Below are positions 24,274 to 33,061 of a DNA stretch of 64,000 nucleotides, piece by piece. The DNA is from Bin87 sp965220095 (GTDB taxonomy: Bacteria > Chloroflexota > Dehalococcoidia > Lucifugimonadales > UBA3495), in NCBI GenBank assembly GCA_965220095.1, contig OZ244805.1:806001-870000 (forward strand). Reading direction: 5' to 3'. Below the pieces are notes generated by a model. The model saw only the letters and a program-made list of their open reading frames with translations, was not told the origin of the DNA and did no database searches. Position numbers and translations under genes: made by a program. Numbering within the stretch: position 1 is the stretch's first letter; every line of letters starts with the position of its first letter.

Positions 24274-27200
24274 TTATTCCTGCTCGCAGTAAACCCTCCC
24301 CTCGCTGGGGTACACGCCGTCAATCAGCGCCCGGTGAACGTGGTGGTTAACGCATTCGTTTGCCGGGTAGACGGTGTGCGTGGGGTGAGAAGTCTCCACC
24401 AGATAGCCGTTGCTGAGCGTTTCGGTTGCGAGCTCTTCGGATTCTACGAACGAAGTAACCGGGTCGGAGTGGTTGCCGACTACCAGTATCGGTACGCCCC
24501 CGCCGTCGAACGGCCCCTCAAGGGGTGGGGGGGCAAACTGGTCGTAGAAGAGGCAAATTGAGAGGTACGGTCTGGACGCTGCCTCCGTCAAGGGGAACAT
24601 CCCCTCGATGGCAGCACGAATCGTTGCGAGTTTCTCCAGGTATGTGGCGCGGTCCTCCGGGTCCAAGGCCCAGGAGTCCAGGCAATTGACATGTTCAGTG
24701 AAGCTTGCGCCGGGGTTCCTCACGGCCGACTGGCGCATGGCGAGTTCGAGTAGAATGGCCGGGTCGTCGTTCTCGTTGAGCTCGAACAGACCCTTCCATA
24801 GGGTAGGCCATAACTCTTCAGCGTACAGGGCCGAAATCACTCCAAGATAGCCGACGATGGGATAACCACCCGCCGCGCTGTTGACCAGGTCCAGTTTCGC
24901 GGCAGCCTCCATGTAGTAACCAACCGGGTCTCCGTCGTTGTAGATCGGGCATTCCGGATCGGCGCACGCTTGCAGCGCCCGTTCCAGAATTTCTTCCGTC
25001 GGCCTGCCTTCCTCGATACTCTCGGCGATGGCTTCTTCTATGGTGGCGGCTTCGTCAACCGGGTTGTCGGCGCCGTCAACCACCATTGCCCTGACCGACT
25101 CGGGAAAGAGCGTAGCGTACCAGACCCCCAGCGCCGAGCCGTAGGAATATCCCAGGTAAGAGATTTGATCGGCCCCCAGCGCCTTGCGTATCTCATCCAT
25201 ATCCCTGGCGACATACGCGCTGTGCAGCAGGCCGCCGACCGGCCCCATTGACTCGATGCACAGGTTGGCGGCCGCTTCGCCGGCGGCTATCTCCTCGGGG
25301 GTGTCTATGACGTCGTCCTCGACTGAGGCGCGCAGCGCCAGCTGCTCACCGGGGTTGCCACAGGCGAATGCCGGCTCGGACGACTCGACTCCCCGGGGGT
25401 CGAAGCCTACGATGTCGAAGCGCTCAACGATTTCATCGGGGAACTGTCCAAATGCAGCGCCGACGGCAAAAGTTACACCGCTCACGCCCGGACCGCCGGG
25501 ATTCACCAACAGATAGGCAATCCGTTGGTCCGGTGTAGTGGCCCGGTGAACGACGACCCAGATTCCGAGGCTGCCGGCCTCAGGGTCCCGGTAGTCAGCG
25601 GGAACTGCCAGGCGCCCGCACTCGAGCATTGGGAGACTGTCGACGCACGGGATCCGCCAGTTTATCTGCCCGCCGGCCGCGGCAGTAAGCTCCGGTTCCG
25701 GGTCTTCCCGCTCACAGGAGACCCGCCGCTCGCCAGGGTACACGCCGTTAATCAGCGCTCGATGAACGTGGTGGTTCACGCACTGGTTTTCAGGATAGAC
25801 AACGTGCTTGTGGTGAGAGGTCGCCAGCAGATAGCCGTTGCTGAACGTATCGGTCACCAGCTCTTCGGATTCACTGAACGGAGTAACCGGGTCGGCGTGG
25901 TTGCCGATTACCAGTATTGGCACGTCTCCGCCGTCGAGCGGCCCCGCCAGCGGTTCGGGGGCGAACTGATCGTAGAAGGGGCAAGGGTGGGGGAACGACA
26001 AGTCCATTACCGCCAGCAAGGGGAACTCTGCCACGATGGCGGCAGCTGCGGTTATGTCGTCATCCAGTCGCGTGGCCCGGTCCAACTCCGGATGCAAGGC
26101 CCAGTAGTCGAGGCAATTGACGTGCGCCGTGAAGCTCGCAGCGGCGGGGTCGTCCCCCAGTTGTACCAAGGCGACGGCGACCAGAAGGGACGGGTCGTCG
26201 TTCTCGTTGAGCTCGAACAGACCCTCCCACAGGAACGGCCAGAACAGCTCGTTGTACAGGGTCGTGATTACCCCAAGCAGGCCAGCCTGGGGATTATCCG
26301 CCGCAGCGTTGACCAGGTCCAGTTTGGCGGCAGCCTGACGGAAGTAGCCCACCGGATCGCCGTCGTTGTAGCTCGGGCACTCCGGATCAATGCACGCGGT
26401 CAGCGCCTCCGCGAGCGCGGCAGCGAAACCGGAGATTTCTTCGAGTTGCTCGGCGATGCGTTCCTGTTGGGTGGCGGCTGGGTCAACCGGGTTGTCGGCG
26501 CCGTCAACGACCATTGCCCGAACCGACTCGGGGAAGAGCGTAGAATACCAGCCTCCCAGCGCCGCTCCATAGCCGGCTCCGTAGTAAGAGATTTGCTCCG
26601 CGCCCAGGGCCTGGCGTATTGCGTCCATGTCCCGGGCAACATATTCGGTGTGCAGCCGGCCGCCCACCGACCCCATCGACTGGAGGCACAGGTTGGCCGC
26701 CGCTTCGCCGATCACCATCTCCTCGGGAGTGTCGATGTCCCCGTCGATGGCGCTCAGCAGAGCGAGCTGCTCACCAAGGTCGCCACAGGCGAATGCAGGC
26801 TCGGACGCCCCGACGCCGCGGGGGTCGAACCCGACGATGTCGAAGCGCTCAACGATCTCAGCGCTGAATCCTCCAATTGCAGCGCCGGCCGCCATCTCTA
26901 AACCGCTCCATCCCGGTCCGCCGGGATTCACCAACAGATAGCCAACCCGTTGGTCCGGAGACGCGGCCCGGTGCACGTTGACCGCGATGCTGAGGCTGCC
27001 GGCCTCAGGGTCCCGGTAGTCCGCCGGAACCTCTACGAATCCGCATTCCAGCTCGGGGTCAGACTCACACGGGCTCCAGTCTATCCGCTCGCCGGCTGGA
27101 GTTGGCTCCGGCGTTGGCGGCGGAACTCTCGTAGACGTGGGCCCCGGCTCCCGCGCCGGCTCCGGTGTCGGAGCGCGCTCAGCCGAGGGCGCCTGGGGCG

Positions 27201-27375
27201 GCGTTGGAGCAACGGTTGGCGTGGGCGAGGGCATTGGGGGCAAAGCCTGTGTCGCCGGCGGCATGGTCAACTCCGGCGCTGGCGGCGGCGTGGGCCCAGG
27301 ACCTTCACAGGCCACGCTAACTATGACCACCAGGGCCAGGACGGCCGGAACACTGACGGCCAGTAAATGCTTCAT
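24274..27375 (-). CDS. Tandem double alpha/beta hydrolase lipoprotein (TAP-like)
   Basis: A 1033-residue exported protein. Residues 1-23 form a lipoprotein signal ending VSVAC; 24-95 are a Pro/Thr-rich linker. Two copies of a tripeptidyl-aminopeptidase-like S33 domain follow (about 98-555 and 570-1033), sharing VPADYRDPEAGSL, YLLVNPGGPG and VGFDPRGV. In copy 2 the nucleophile elbow is GYSYG (Ser744). In copy 1 it is GAGYG, so residue 268 is Gly and that domain should be inactive. Acidic and His residues (VIGNHADPVTPF, HHKHVVYP) persist in both. Typical family members have one domain of about 500 residues. The role may be extracellular peptide or ester hydrolysis with the first domain as scaffold. 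Confidence 0.87.
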   Translation of the reverse strand: MKHLLAVSVPAVLALVVIVSVACEGPGPTPPPAPELTMPPATQALPPMPSPTPTVAPTPPQAPSAERAPTPEPAREPGPTSTRVPPPTPEPTPAGERIDWSPCESDPELECGFVEVPADYRDPEAGSLSIAVNVHRAASPDQRVGYLLVNPGGPGWSGLEMAAGAAIGGFSAEIVERFDIVGFDPRGVGASEPAFACGDLGEQLALLSAIDGDIDTPEEMVIGEAAANLCLQSMGSVGGRLHTEYVARDMDAIRQALGAEQISYYGAGYGAALGGWYSTLFPESVRAMVVDGADNPVDPAATQQERIAEQLEEISGFAAALAEALTACIDPECPSYNDGDPVGYFRQAAAKLDLVNAAADNPQAGLLGVITTLYNELFWPFLWEGLFELNENDDPSLLVAVALVQLGDDPAAASFTAHVNCLDYWALHPELDRATRLDDDITAAAAIVAEFPLLAVMDLSFPHPCPFYDQFAPEPLAGPLDGGDVPILVIGNHADPVTPFSESEELVTDTFSNGYLLATSHHKHVVYPENQCVNHHVHRALINGVYPGERRVSCEREDPEPELTAAAGGQINWRIPCVDSLPMLECGRLAVPADYRDPEAGSLGIWVVVHRATTPDQRIAYLLVNPGGPGVSGVTFAVGAAFGQFPDEIVERFDIVGFDPRGVESSEPAFACGNPGEQLALRASVEDDVIDTPEEIAAGEAAANLCIESMGPVGGLLHSAYVARDMDEIRKALGADQISYLGYSYGSALGVWYATLFPESVRAMVVDGADNPVDEAATIEEAIAESIEEGRPTEEILERALQACADPECPIYNDGDPVGYYMEAAAKLDLVNSAAGGYPIVGYLGVISALYAEELWPTLWKGLFELNENDDPAILLELAMRQSAVRNPGASFTEHVNCLDSWALDPEDRATYLEKLATIRAAIEGMFPLTEAASRPYLSICLFYDQFAPPPLEGPFDGGGVPILVVGNHSDPVTSFVESEELATETLSNGYLVETSHPTHTVYPANECVNHHVHRALIDGVYPSEGRVYCEQE

Positions 27376-27630
27376 TGTCTTACTCCATACCGACGGATTT
27401 CAGCATGACGCCTCTTTTCCCGGCTCGCGAAGGCGCCCGGGGGTGTCTTTCGCGAACTGAATAGAGCCCGTTGACGTTGTGCGTCAGCTGGTTTGTCTTC
27501 TCGTCACAATTGGAGTCAACGGCAAGGCGACCTGTAGGCAACGCGATTGAAGAGGATCCCAGATTCTGCCGCGCCCTTTCGCCGAGATGGAAATCGTCAT
27601 GCACGTTGGTTTGCCCATTTTGGGATACGA

Positions 27631-28485
27631 TTAATCGGGGAGTTTCTGCAAGCGTTCTTCCAGGCGGCGGAACGCTTGCTGGGTCGAGCGCAGTTCCCGA
27701 AGGATTTCTTCCCTGGAGGCGGGCGTTTCCAACGGTCGTAGGCGTTCCTGCCTAGCTTCGTCCAGGTTTTTGATTACGACGGCTATGAATAGATTGGTTA
27801 CGATAAATGCGCTGCTTATTACAAAGCTGACGAAATAGACCCACGCCAACGGCTCCAGCTCAATGGTAGTCCGCATGATATTGTCCCACTCATCCAGCGT
27901 CACTATTTGAAACAGCGACAAAACGGATACGCCCAAACTTCCCCAGTATTCCGGGTCGTGCTCACTAAAATGGTTGAACCCGACAAGGGCATACGAATAG
28001 ATGACGATGCCCATCAGGACCATTATGTGTCCCAGACTAGGTATGGAGCGGAACAGTGTAGACAGGATCAAATGCAGGTCCTGAACGGTCGAAAGGCCCC
28101 GAAGAAGCCGCAGCAGGCGCACCGAAACGATGAGAACCGCGTAGCCGCTGAGAGCGGAAGGGACTACGAAGTCGATTATCAGGAAACTAACGATCAGGAA
28201 ATCGAGGGAATTCCAACCTTCCCTGAAGTACCGGTCCACCCTTGGCCAGTGTCCAAACATCTTGACAAGCGCTTCCAAAGTGAGCGCTACCACCGTCGGG
28301 AGCCAGAGCAACAAAAACAGGATGAGGATGACCCAGTCAAATGTTTGGGCAGAAGTTTCAAAATCTGCTTCCTCTGGTAAGACAGAGGCTCCAACGCCAT
28401 GAAAAATGGCGCTCCCGATGATGAGTATAACGAGAAGGTGTCCGAACCTCCTCGCGTGTACGATACGGTGTGCTAATCCCCGCAT
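27631..28485 (-). CDS. Voltage-gated cation channel, NaChBac-like
   Basis: A 284-residue single-repeat ion-transport protein that should form a homotetramer in the inner membrane. S1-S3 span roughly residues 15-110. S4 carries arginines every third residue in SVRLLRLLRGLSTVQDL (123-129). A pore loop with FQIVTLDEWDNIM and an S6 (SAFIVTNLFIAVVIKNL) follow, then a C-terminal charged coiled coil (about 240-284) as in NaChBac. The selectivity filter at 196-202 reads TLDEWDN, more acidic than the TLESWAS of sodium channels and closer to the engineered calcium filter TLDDWSD, so calcium permeation is a reasonable inference. It lies between two related lipoprotein-leader regions. Confidence 0.87.
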   Translation of the reverse strand: MRGLAHRIVHARRFGHLLVILIIGSAIFHGVGASVLPEEADFETSAQTFDWVILILFLLLWLPTVVALTLEALVKMFGHWPRVDRYFREGWNSLDFLIVSFLIIDFVVPSALSGYAVLIVSVRLLRLLRGLSTVQDLHLILSTLFRSIPSLGHIMVLMGIVIYSYALVGFNHFSEHDPEYWGSLGVSVLSLFQIVTLDEWDNIMRTTIELEPLAWVYFVSFVISSAFIVTNLFIAVVIKNLDEARQERLRPLETPASREEILRELRSTQQAFRRLEERLQKLPD

Positions 28486-28516
28486 GTCTTGGTTACTCCT
28501 CGCGGATAAATTGTCG

Positions 28517-28798
28517 CTATCCTGCTAGCTTTTCCAGTATAGCGAATCTCAAAAGCAATCGTTTTGAGTCAACACCATTGTCGAACTCCAGGGGTACTTC
28601 GGTGTTTCCCGTCCACGCCCTGGCCCAAGTCATTGGGGTAGGCAAGGGCATTGGGGACAAAGCGCCTGTCGCCGGCGGAATGGTCAGTTCCGGCGCTGGC
28701 GGCGCAGCCGGGGTGGGCGCAGAACCTTCACAGGCCATACTGGCTATAATGGCCAGAGCCAGGACAGCCAGGAAACTGACGGCGACTAACTGCTTCAT
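28517..28798 (-). CDS. Short lipoprotein, truncated duplicate of the 27375 gene leader
   Basis: A 93-residue protein whose first 55 or so residues (signal AVLALAIIASMACEG, then PAPELTIPPATGALSPMP) copy the N-terminus of the giant hydrolase at 24274-27375. The DNA similarity extends into the upstream region. After the Pro-rich part the sequence (TWARAWTGNTEVPLEFDN) is unrelated to the hydrolase. It may still be made as a small lipoprotein, or it may be the leader left over from a duplication whose hydrolase part has been lost. It lies just upstream of the channel gene on the same strand. Confidence 0.55.
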   Translation of the reverse strand: MKQLVAVSFLAVLALAIIASMACEGSAPTPAAPPAPELTIPPATGALSPMPLPTPMTWARAWTGNTEVPLEFDNGVDSKRLLLRFAILEKLAG

Positions 28799-28911
28799 CG
28801 TCTTACCGCATACCGGCGGCTTTCAGCATTTACTCCCCTTCTTCCTACCCTGCGAGGGAGCCTGAGGAGCCTTGCACGAACCGTATTAGGGCCTGTTGAC
28901 AGACTGGCGGG

Positions 28912-29313
28912 CTAGTAAATCCGCTGCGCCACGAAGTCGACCACGATACCGGCCAACTCCATCGCGCGCTCGGCGTCCACATCGTCAAACGCCTCCGCTG
29001 GTATGCCGCTCGGCAGGAACGCCGGATAGCGCGTAATGTCGTAGTACTTGTCCAGCTGGCGCGCTTCGGCCTTGATGGTGTCGAAAAACATCTCGAAAAT
29101 CTTGGCGTCTTCGCACAGGTCGATTAGAGAAGTGCCCCACACGTCCTCGGCGCCCCGCCGATACAGGTACGCCTTCACCGCTTTCTCAGCGGCCTGCTGG
29201 CACAGGAAACAGGCCACGTTGAACCGCTCGCCCTGCCGGTTGAAATTGGCATCTTCCAGGTCGCGCTCCGCCTGCCGGAACCAGCGCCGGCCTTCCGCAG
29301 CAAAATCAGGCAT
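28912..29313 (-). CDS. HEPN-domain protein
   Basis: A 133-residue all-helical HEPN protein: WFRQAERDLEDANFNRQ at the N-terminus, CFLCQQAAEKAVKAYLYRRG in the middle (typical HEPN core helix), and a C-terminal AERAMELAGIVVDFVAQRIY. In minimal nucleotidyltransferase/HEPN modules this partner is often the toxin or substrate-binding half. The canonical RX4-6H RNase motif is not visible, so it may be of the non-catalytic type. Its start overlaps the end of the nucleotidyltransferase-like gene by 8 bp, which shows translational coupling. Confidence 0.85.
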   Translation of the reverse strand: MPDFAAEGRRWFRQAERDLEDANFNRQGERFNVACFLCQQAAEKAVKAYLYRRGAEDVWGTSLIDLCEDAKIFEMFFDTIKAEARQLDKYYDITRYPAFLPSGIPAEAFDDVDAERAMELAGIVVDFVAQRIY

Positions 29314-29647
29314 CGAAAACCACCCTTCCTTGTGTGCAGGCCCGATACAGCGCCGGCAGCGTGTCTTTCAACTCGTCGAACTCCTCGGGAGTGTAAACCT
29401 GTGCCGTCATCCCCACCTGTGAGCCAATGTGATAGGAGAAGAAATCGGCCCGGCGACCAAAGGGACGGTCGGTCTCGTGCACAAAAACAAAGTCGATGCT
29501 GCTGCTGGGCGAATAGTCCTCGCTCACCATGTCGCCGATGAGAATGGCCTTGTCGATGCCCAGCGTCGGAAACACGTCAATCATTTCCGCCAATTGCTGC
29601 TCCATCATCTGTCGCCGGAATTGTAAAAACCCCACTCGCATTGGCAT
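29306..29647 (-). CDS. Minimal nucleotidyltransferase-like protein with degenerate site
   Basis: A 113-residue protein that aligns with MNT-type nucleotidyltransferases: a helix, then ILIGDMVSEDYSPSSSIDFVFV, which corresponds to the usual GSx(8-11)SDxDL motif. Here the Ser after Gly is Asp and the first catalytic Asp of SDID is Ser, leaving only one acidic residue of the pair. AMPylation or other nucleotidyl transfer is therefore doubtful. It is upstream of and overlaps the HEPN gene, the common arrangement of an MNT-HEPN toxin-antitoxin module. It could function as an antitoxin by binding alone. Confidence 0.78.
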   Translation of the reverse strand: MPMRVGFLQFRRQMMEQQLAEMIDVFPTLGIDKAILIGDMVSEDYSPSSSIDFVFVHETDRPFGRRADFFSYHIGSQVGMTAQVYTPEEFDELKDTLPALYRACTQGRVVFDA

Positions 29648-29652
29648 CGCCG

Positions 29653-30411
29653 TTACTCCTTATCCGCCTGCTCCGTGTCCAGTAATACCAAGTGAACCTC
29701 ACGCGGCCCGTGTACGCCCACCACAATGGTCGATTCAATGTCCGCCGTCCGACTCGGCCCGGTGATGAAATTCAGATAACTGCCCATCTCGCCCTCGTTA
29801 CCGTGATACTCCAGGCGGCGCAGCGCGAACAGATCGTCCAGCGTGCCCAGGACATCCTGGGGTCTGACGATGGCGACGTGCACCGGCGGCACCACTGACA
29901 CCAGCCGGCTCAATCCCCGGCGAGGCAGCACAATCACCGATCCGGTTTCAGCGATGGCGTAGTCGGCCCCGGTGATGCCCAGGCCCGTTTCGGACAGACG
30001 CCGGCGCACTGAATCGCGGTCTGACTCAGACGGATACACCGCCGGCCAGCACAACACCCCGACGCCGGCCAACGCGCCGTCAACCGGCACGCTGTCAAAC
30101 ACCGATTGCTCCGAGCGCGCGGCCGATTCGATCCCGAGACTTTGTGCCAACGACACAACATAACCCACCGCATCTTCCCCGCCAGCGGCTCGCCGGACAT
30201 TCCAGCCCCGCAGCTCGGCGGTGGTCGCCAAACCATCCATCAGCGCCGGCAATTCGTCGGCGATGCGCTGGCGAATCGCAACGGCCTGCGATTCCAGGGC
30301 CGCAACATCCTCGGTGAGGTGGTGGTATGCAGTCTCCGGCGGCACGGCCTCACGCCCCAACGCCTCCCGCACCGACGCCAGGAATTCAGCAGTTGGGATA
30401 CCCAATGACAT
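29653..30411 (-). CDS. lutC: LUD-domain protein, LutC-like
   Basis: About 252 residues of the LUD (lactate utilisation) family, the LutC component of the LutABC L-lactate oxidation system. Family features are LGITGADYAIAETGSVIVLP near the middle, VPPVHVAIVRPQDVLGTLDD, and the C-terminal FITGPSRTADIES followed by GVHGPREVHLVLLD. The start is uncertain: ATG 30411 (SLGIPTAEFLASV) was chosen; a TTG seven codons upstream at 30432 is possible. It lies 56 bp downstream of the lutB-like gene, third in the order lutA-lutB-lutC. Confidence 0.88.
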   Translation of the reverse strand: MSLGIPTAEFLASVREALGREAVPPETAYHHLTEDVAALESQAVAIRQRIADELPALMDGLATTAELRGWNVRRAAGGEDAVGYVVSLAQSLGIESAARSEQSVFDSVPVDGALAGVGVLCWPAVYPSESDRDSVRRRLSETGLGITGADYAIAETGSVIVLPRRGLSRLVSVVPPVHVAIVRPQDVLGTLDDLFALRRLEYHGNEGEMGSYLNFITGPSRTADIESTIVVGVHGPREVHLVLLDTEQADKE

Positions 30412-30467
30412 TTCAGAATACTCGGAATTCAACAGGATGGGATACCGTTACATCGCCCGATTGCCCG

Positions 30468-31913
30468 CTAACCGTCACTACGGGAGAGTTCGTCGCGCCA
30501 CACGTCGCTGAACGAACGGGCCGGTGGAGCCGGCAGGTCTTTCGATGCCGTCCAGCGGGACAGGAAAGGCAGCCGCGACGGGCCGATCTTGCCGCGTTTG
30601 GCCAAGGGTTTCAGGGCCAGCCGACCCAAGCCGCGCGCCACTTTCAACAACACCGGACTCGACATAACGGTCGCGAAACCACGGGCCATCAACACGTCGG
30701 TGTCCGAGGCGGTGCGTTCTTGGGAATCCGGGCTTTCCGCCAGCTTGCGCCGCAGGTGCAGCAGCATCCGGGGTATGTTGATTTGCACCGGGCAAGCTTC
30801 CCGACACGCCCCACACAACGTGGATGCGTTGGGCAAATCCCTGGCTTGCGCCACGCCCACCAGCGCCGGCGTAACGATGGAGCCAATCGGCCCGGGGTAA
30901 ACCCATCCGTAGGCATGGCCGCCCACCCGTTGGTACACTGGACACACGTTCAGACACGCGCCGCAGCGGATGCAATACAGCGATTCGCGCAGCGCGGGAT
31001 CACGCAGCAACGTGCTGCGTCCATTGTCGACAATGACCAGGTGAAACTCCTCCGGCCCATCCTCGTCGTCGGCTCGCCTGGGGCCGGTAACCATGCTGAC
31101 GTAGGACGTAATGCGCTGTCCCGTGGCCGAGCGGGGCAGCAGTCTCAGGAACACCGCCAGGTCCTGCATCGACGGAATGACCTTCTCCATGCCGGTGATG
31201 CCGATGTGGACGCGCGGCGCGGAGGTGCACAAGCGCCCGTTTCCCTCGTTGGTAATGATGACCAGCGTGCCGGTCTCGGCCACCAGGAAATTGGCGCCGC
31301 TGATACCCAGGTCGGCGTCCAGGAACTTTTGGCGCAGCACCACACGGGCAACCCTCGCCATCTCCTCAATGTCGTCCGAGTAGGGCACCCCGAGCCGGTC
31401 GGCGAACAATCGGGCAACCTGGCCGCGCGTCTTGTGCAGGGCCGGCGCCACCAGATGCGAAGGGGTCTCCTCGGCCAGCTGGATGATGTACTCGCCCAGG
31501 TCGGTCTCGAAAACCTCCACCCCCTGAGCTTCCAGAACGTGGTTCAGCCCCAATTCCTCGGACACCATTGACTTGCTCTTGGTGGCAACCTTCACGCCCC
31601 GGGTGCGCGCGATTTCGCTGACGATGGCGTTGGCCTGCGCCGCATCCGCCGCGAAGTGAACCTGTCCGCCGGCGGCGCTGACGTTGCGCTCGAGCATCTC
31701 CAGGTAGTAGTCCAGATGCCCGATGGTGTGCTCCTTGATGCTGCGGGCCTGTTGACGCCACTGCTCCCACACCTCCGGCGTAACCTCGTCAACGGCCTCC
31801 CGGCGTGCATTATCAAACCCCTCGCCGGCGCGCTTGAAAGCCTGGCGTAGCTGCGGGTCCACGATCGCGGCGCGCGTTGCCGGCTTAAACTCTCTGGTTT
31901 TAACGTCGGCCAT
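30468..31913 (-). CDS. lutB: LutB-like iron-sulfur protein
   Basis: A 481-residue LutB/YkgF-type protein combining an N-terminal LUD domain (LGISGANFLVAETGTLVIITN around residue 215) with a C-terminal bis-[4Fe-4S] ferredoxin region: YCIRCGACLNVCPVYQ near 310 and LCGACREACPVQINIP near 360. It is one subunit of the lactate-oxidising LutABC complex, which feeds electrons from L-lactate into respiration. The gene starts 3 bp after the lutA stop and is certainly co-transcribed. A C-terminal basic stretch follows the iron-sulfur region, as in homologues. Confidence 0.92.
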   Translation of the reverse strand: MADVKTREFKPATRAAIVDPQLRQAFKRAGEGFDNARREAVDEVTPEVWEQWRQQARSIKEHTIGHLDYYLEMLERNVSAAGGQVHFAADAAQANAIVSEIARTRGVKVATKSKSMVSEELGLNHVLEAQGVEVFETDLGEYIIQLAEETPSHLVAPALHKTRGQVARLFADRLGVPYSDDIEEMARVARVVLRQKFLDADLGISGANFLVAETGTLVIITNEGNGRLCTSAPRVHIGITGMEKVIPSMQDLAVFLRLLPRSATGQRITSYVSMVTGPRRADDEDGPEEFHLVIVDNGRSTLLRDPALRESLYCIRCGACLNVCPVYQRVGGHAYGWVYPGPIGSIVTPALVGVAQARDLPNASTLCGACREACPVQINIPRMLLHLRRKLAESPDSQERTASDTDVLMARGFATVMSSPVLLKVARGLGRLALKPLAKRGKIGPSRLPFLSRWTASKDLPAPPARSFSDVWRDELSRSDG

Positions 31914-31916
31914 CGG

Positions 31917-32696
31917 TCAGCCCGCCGGCCGGTCCAGAACCTGGGCGATGTGGCGTGCCTGTACCGGCAAATCGCGCCGGCTCAACGCCCCGCCAATGTG
32001 CATCAGGCACCCCATGTCGCAGGCGGTGATGGTGTCGGCGCCGCTCTCAATAATGGAATCAACTTTGTCGGCCAGCATCGCTTCCGAAATGTGCGGATAC
32101 TTGATGGCAAACGTCCCACCGAACCCGCAGCACTGTTCGGCATTGGGCAGATCGGTCACCGACACGCCCGACCCATCCAGTAATCGCCGCGGCGCATCCT
32201 TAACCCCCATCTCCCGCAACAAATGACAGGACGGATGGTAGGTCAACGTCGAGCCCTCCGCACCGGCGCCACTGGGAATTTCATCCACTCCCAGCACATC
32301 TACCAGAAACTCGGTGAACTCGAACACCCGCTTCGATAGCGCCTCGGCGCGTTGCAGCAACGCAGGGTCGTCAGCGAACAAATCCTGGTAAAACACCCGC
32401 ATCATGGCGCCGCAAGACCCGGATGGCACAACCACGTAGTCGCCATCCTCAAAAGCATCCAGGACGCGCACCGCCAACCGTTTGGCCTCAGCGGTAAAAC
32501 CCGAGTTGTAAAGCGGCTGCCCGCAGCAGGTTTGGCCGGACGGAAAATCCACGTTGACACCCTGCTGGCGCAAAACCCGCACCACGCTCACGCCCACCTC
32601 GGGGTAAAGCTGGTCGATGATGCAGGTAACGAATAGGGAGGCCCGTTTGGGGATCGGCTGAGTCAAGTAACGCTCCGCGCAGCAGTCGTTTGGCAA
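31917..32696 (-). CDS. lutA: LutA-like CCG-domain iron-sulfur protein
   Basis: A 259-residue protein with two CCG (cysteine-rich) domains as in LutA/YkgE, GlcF and HdrB: SLFVTCIIDQLYPEVG with SGQTCCGQPLYNSG, and later YHPSCHLLREMG with AEQCCGFGGTFAIKYP. These bind an iron-sulfur centre in the lactate oxidation complex. The start at 32696 is a TTG without clear ribosome binding site; no ATG precedes the first conserved strand. It is the first gene of the lutABC-like operon; the region upstream holds an inverted-repeat element. Confidence 0.9.
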   Translation of the reverse strand: MPNDCCAERYLTQPIPKRASLFVTCIIDQLYPEVGVSVVRVLRQQGVNVDFPSGQTCCGQPLYNSGFTAEAKRLAVRVLDAFEDGDYVVVPSGSCGAMMRVFYQDLFADDPALLQRAEALSKRVFEFTEFLVDVLGVDEIPSGAGAEGSTLTYHPSCHLLREMGVKDAPRRLLDGSGVSVTDLPNAEQCCGFGGTFAIKYPHISEAMLADKVDSIIESGADTITACDMGCLMHIGGALSRRDLPVQARHIAQVLDRPAG

Positions 32697-32742
32697 GGTT
32701 AGCAGAGCGCTACCGTTCCGGCAATACGGTTCCTGCGCTCAC

Positions 32743-32875
32743 GCGTGCCCACTTTGTCATTGCGAGGAGCACAGCGACGTGGCAATCTCGGTGAGGCTGA
32801 ACACACGTCGGCGAACCGCCGTTGCTACGGCGACGGGATTGCCACGCTACGCTCGCAATGACAAAGCGGGTACGC
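32743..32875. repeat. GCGAGGAGC-type inverted-repeat element, copy 1
   Basis: The arms CTTTGTCATTGCGAGGAGC and the complementary GCTCGCAATGACAAAG (ending at 32866), extended outward by GCGTGCCC / GGGTACGC, enclose a GTGGCAATCTC...GGGATTGCCAC inner pair. It is about 133 bp and non-coding. A close copy lies at 38269-38383 and a fragment at about 34547-34575. It fills most of the 365-bp gap between lutA and the gene at 33062; the rest of that gap shows nothing recognisable. Confidence 0.75.
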
Positions 32876-33061
32876 ATGAGGGTTTCTGCGTTGGCGCTTA
32901 TGCAAATCAGTCTGTCATTGTTAACGCAGCGCGGGATATTGATCAATGATGAGTTCCCCCAACCGGTCTCTCGACCACAATGCCGTCGCCGTACCACTTG
33001 GGTCGCGGCAACTCTCGCGTTATCATATCTTCAGGAAACTGCACGGGGGACCAACGCGCGT

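Noticed and set aside
25525..26901. A 458-codon plus-strand frame
   Set aside because: Antisense shadow of the tandem hydrolase, repeated in both halves because the gene is internally duplicated.
30327..31571. A 414-codon plus-strand frame
   Set aside because: Antisense to lutB/lutC, whose iron-sulfur motifs are unmistakable; no family features on the plus strand.
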